A stretch of DNA of 64,000 nt, from assembly GCA_018240525.1 (NCBI GenBank), contig JAFEFN010000004.1, positions 1 through 64,000 of the forward strand, in the 5' to 3' direction. A program made the translations under genes and the position numbers. How positions within the stretch are numbered: position 1 is the stretch's first letter; every line of letters starts with the position of its first letter. The notes beneath the pieces were generated by a model. That model had not been told where the DNA came from, did not search any database, and saw nothing but the letters and a program-made list of their open reading frames with translations. Shown here one piece after another: positions 61,160 through 64,000 of this stretch. Source of the stretch: Pseudomonadota bacterium. GTDB taxonomy: Bacteria > Pseudomonadota > Gammaproteobacteria > Steroidobacterales > Steroidobacteraceae.

Positions 61160-64000
61160 ATGCGAGCCGAGCCTGCACCGGGGGCTGCCGCGGCTGGCGC
61201 GCCGGGCTCCCCGCGATCGAGAGCGACGCGCCGGCGCCTGTTCGCCGTGGTGCTGGGCGGTCTTGCGCTGCTGGCGGGCATCGGGCTGGTGGCCTATGCC
61301 CGGTACGCCGCGGCCGTGCCCGAGCACCGCGCCGCGCTCGAGCAGCTGGTGCGGCACGAGACCGGCCTGGACATCAGCTTCACCGGGCTGACACTGCAGT
61401 GGGGCTGGTACGGCCCGGAGGCGGTGTTTCACGAGATCGCCGTCGGCGACCCCCGGATGGGACCGGCGCTGCGCGCCCCGCAACTCATCGTCTCGCTGGA
61501 CGCCTGGCGCATGGCGCGCAGCGGCCGCCTGGAATCCGGGCGCATCACCTTCGTCGACCCGGATATCGAGCTCGCCCCGCGGGGAGCGGTGCCCGCTGCC
61601 CGCCCGTCCGGCCCCGGCGCGCCCGCCACCTCGGCGCTGCACTCGGCGGCGCAGTTGCTGGCGCGCTGGCGCGGTGACCGCGTCGACCTTGAAGGCGGCA
61701 CCGTGCACCTGCCCGCGGCTGCGGCCGCCCCCGCGCTGTTCGTCCACCTCAGGAACGCCCAGCTGCGCCGCCGCGATGCCGACTGGAGCCTGGACGTGCA
61801 GGCGCTGCTGCCGGATGAGCTGGGTGTGGCGGCGCAGCTCGTCGCCGGCCTGCACGGTGACATGGCGCACACCGACAGCCTGCGCGGGTCGGTGCGGTTC
61901 CGGGGCGAGCGCCTCGTGTTCGGCGGCTGGCGCGGCCTGCTGCCCGCTGGGCAGTTCGCCGCCGGCCTGCCCGCCGGCGGCGTTGGCAACCTGGAGCTGA
62001 ACGTGCAGCTCGAGCGCGGGGCCGTGAGCGCGCTCGCCGGCACGGTGCGCGCCGACTCACTCGAATGGGCCTCCCGTGGCGCGGGCACGGCGCTGCGCCT
62101 GCCGCGCCTGCGCGCCGACTGGCAGGCGCAGCCGCGCGCCGCAGGCTGGGCGCTCACGGTGAGCAAGATGGACGTCGGTGCCGGCCCGCTGATCGGCTCG
62201 CAGCTGCTGGTCCGCGGCGGCTCGCTGCAGGGCAAGCTGCGCGAGGTGCCCCTGGAGCTGCTGACGGACATCGCCCGCTGGTACGACCCGCAGCTGCCGG
62301 TCCTGCAGCCGGTGGTGGCCGGGGTGGCGCGCGAGGTGGACTTCGCCTGGGATGGCCGGGCGGATCCGGGCGCCCGCCTGCACACGCTGCTGCAGCTGGA
62401 CGGGCTGGCGCTCACCGCCGGCGAGGTCACCCTGAGCGGGCTGACGGCCCGCGTCGCGGGCAACGACACCCACCTGCTCGCCGAGATCCGCGCGCGCGAC
62501 GCGGGCCTCCTGCTCAACCGCGAGCAGCCGGTACGCCTCGATGGGCTCATCGTCGATGCGCGGCTGCTGCTCGGTGTCGCGGACGGGCGCTGGCAGGTGC
62601 ACAGCGACGGCGCGACGATCGCGCGCGACCAGATGCGCGTGAGCGCACGGGGCACCCTGGGCGCCGGTCCCGCCGACGATGCCGGTCGCATCGATGCACG
62701 GGTCGAGCTCCAGCAGGCGGATGCGGTGATGCTGGCCAGCCTCCTGGGCACGCGCACGCTCGGTGCCTTCGGCTTCGAGGCCCGCCGCATCATGGCCGGC
62801 CGCATCCCCAGTGGCACCCTCGAGTTGCACGGCCCCTTGTACCTGGGCCCCGCCGGCGCGAGTCCCGCAGGCGAGTTCCACGGCGCGCTGGAGTTGCGCG
62901 AGGCGAGCATCGCCGCGGAGGAGTCCTGGCCGGCGGCGACCGAGCTCGATGCGCACATCGACTGGCGCTCGGACCGGCTGCAGGCGGCGATCAGCCACGC
63001 GCGCAGCGGCAGTTTCCAGCTGAGCGACACGCGCCTGCAGTGGGATCCGCGCTCGCGTCAGCTCGTGCGCCTCGCCGCCCGGCTGAGCGGTCGCATCGAG
63101 GAGGCGCTGCAGTGGCTGCGCGAGCATCCCGAGGGCGGCCGCGCCCTGCCTTCGCTCCATGGCATCGACCTGCGCGGCGATACGCTGGTCGATGTGGACG
63201 TGGCCGCTCCCTCGAAGGTGCGCATTGCCGCCATTCTGGACGGCGCCCAGCTGCACGCGCTCGCCGGCGTGCCGCCCATCGACATCCAGCATGGCAGCCT
63301 GGGCATCGCGGCAGGCCACCTGCAGCGTTCGAGCCTCACCGGCCGGTGGCTGGGCGGCCCGGTGAGCCTCACGGTCGCCGAGCGTCGCCTGGGCGGCGCG
63401 CCGATGCTCTCGATCAGCGCCAAGGGGATGCTGGATGCTCACCAGGCGCTCCTCGCCGCGGCGGGTGCCGGGGCGAAAGGGCTCAGCGGCAACGCGGAGT
63501 GGAGCGCGCAGCTCAGCGCGCCGCTGGAGGCCGGCCCGGCGCGCGAGTGGAGCGTGCGTGTCGAGTCCACCCTGGCAGGAGTGGCGAGCACGATGCCCGA
63601 GCCCTTCGCGAAGGCGCAGGAGGCGAGCCTGCCGCTGCGCATCGACCTGCAGGGCAGCGACGAGGCGCCCGCCCAGCTGCGCATCGCGCTCGGCGAGCGC
63701 TTGCGCGCCCTGGTGGCACTGGCGCGCAGCACCGACGCGTGGCGCATCGAACGCGGCGCGCTGCGCCTGGGGGCCACCGCGGCGGTGCTGCCCTCGGAGG
63801 CCGTGTTCGACGTGGATGGTCGCGTCGGGCACCTGGATCTGTCGGCCTACCTTGCCTGGTGGCGCGCGGCGGCCGCCGATGCCGCACTGCCCGCCGTGCG
63901 CGGCAACGTGACGGCCGGGGAGCTGCGGGTCGGGGGCCGCACGTATCCCGAGGTACGGGTTATGGCCTTCGGCTCACGTCGCGGGGGCCAGCTCGACCTG
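61160..64000 (+). CDS. yhdP: YhdP family AsmA-like envelope protein (3' truncated by the window)
   Basis: The first 947 residues of a very long protein. After a basic start there is one membrane helix (RRLFAVVLGGLALLAGIGLVAYA), then a large periplasmic region of alternating beta strands typical of AsmA-like lipid-transfer bridges. The segment HRAALEQLVRHETGLDISFTGLTLQWGWYGPEAVF in part is the YhdP N-terminal signature. E. coli YhdP (1266 residues) moves phospholipids to the outer membrane. Start ATG 61160 was preferred to the out-of-frame ATG at 61155. It is 20 bases after rng, the usual order. Confidence 0.92.
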   Translation, partial: MRAEPAPGAAAAGAPGSPRSRATRRRLFAVVLGGLALLAGIGLVAYARYAAAVPEHRAALEQLVRHETGLDISFTGLTLQWGWYGPEAVFHEIAVGDPRMGPALRAPQLIVSLDAWRMARSGRLESGRITFVDPDIELAPRGAVPAARPSGPGAPATSALHSAAQLLARWRGDRVDLEGGTVHLPAAAAAPALFVHLRNAQLRRRDADWSLDVQALLPDELGVAAQLVAGLHGDMAHTDSLRGSVRFRGERLVFGGWRGLLPAGQFAAGLPAGGVGNLELNVQLERGAVSALAGTVRADSLEWASRGAGTALRLPRLRADWQAQPRAAGWALTVSKMDVGAGPLIGSQLLVRGGSLQGKLREVPLELLTDIARWYDPQLPVLQPVVAGVAREVDFAWDGRADPGARLHTLLQLDGLALTAGEVTLSGLTARVAGNDTHLLAEIRARDAGLLLNREQPVRLDGLIVDARLLLGVADGRWQVHSDGATIARDQMRVSARGTLGAGPADDAGRIDARVELQQADAVMLASLLGTRTLGAFGFEARRIMAGRIPSGTLELHGPLYLGPAGASPAGEFHGALELREASIAAEESWPAATELDAHIDWRSDRLQAAISHARSGSFQLSDTRLQWDPRSRQLVRLAARLSGRIEEALQWLREHPEGGRALPSLHGIDLRGDTLVDVDVAAPSKVRIAAILDGAQLHALAGVPPIDIQHGSLGIAAGHLQRSSLTGRWLGGPVSLTVAERRLGGAPMLSISAKGMLDAHQALLAAAGAGAKGLSGNAEWSAQLSAPLEAGPAREWSVRVESTLAGVASTMPEPFAKAQEASLPLRIDLQGSDEAPAQLRIALGERLRALVALARSTDAWRIERGALRLGATAAVLPSEAVFDVDGRVGHLDLSAYLAWWRAAAADAALPAVRGNVTAGELRVGGRTYPEVRVMAFGSRRGGQLDL

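Overview
The window reads as a chromosomal segment of a high-GC gammaproteobacterium. The S10, spc and alpha ribosomal clusters run together, with secY followed by rpmJ and rpsM and no adk, map or infA between them. The block miaB-ybeZ-ybeY-ybeX-lnt ... leuS-lptE ... holA-nadD-rsfS-rlmH-maf-rng-yhdP is a gammaproteobacterial arrangement. TonB receptors, S9 peptidases and a TIR-TPR protein would suit a Xanthomonadales, Nevskiales or Steroidobacterales-like lineage, but I cannot fix the genus from sequence alone. No rRNA, tRNA, CRISPR array, insertion sequence or prophage was seen.

Bases 1-18760 hold translation genes: the end of tuf, then rpsJ with its own terminator, then a tandem pair of exported S9 peptidases, then rplC to rplQ (27 genes) behind a new promoter with a GC-rich discriminator and a structured leader. 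The break between rpsJ and rplC is the most unusual feature of this part. A strong hairpin terminator follows rplQ.

Bases 18800-31100 are mixed: mscL, pepQ (minus strand), a small alanine-rich lipoprotein, a GNAT acetyltransferase, and a minus-strand feoA-feoB-small protein iron operon with matching FNR-type and Fur-type sites in front of it. Next come an exported Ntn (choloylglycine hydrolase family) amidase, a large propeller-like lipoprotein and, convergent with it, a secreted protein ending in four Ig-like repeats.

Bases 31295-43100 carry a TIR-transmembrane-TPR protein and uvrA (both minus), a TonB receptor followed by a POTRA-less Omp85/D15 barrel, a His-rich YqjI-like PadR regulator with a palindrome over its promoter, ssb, and a convergent TPR lipoprotein.

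Bases 43298-64000 are the envelope, tRNA and ribosome-maturation block. miaB, ybeZ, ybeY, ybeX and lnt are tightly coupled. A Do-family protease gene sits between lnt and leuS, and lptE overlaps the end of leuS. The usual lptE-holA link is broken by an unrecognised zincin-like gene and by an inverted TonB receptor plus small metal-binding (DUF2946-like) cassette. Then holA, nadD, rsfS, rlmH, maf, rng and the start of yhdP follow, the last running off the window.
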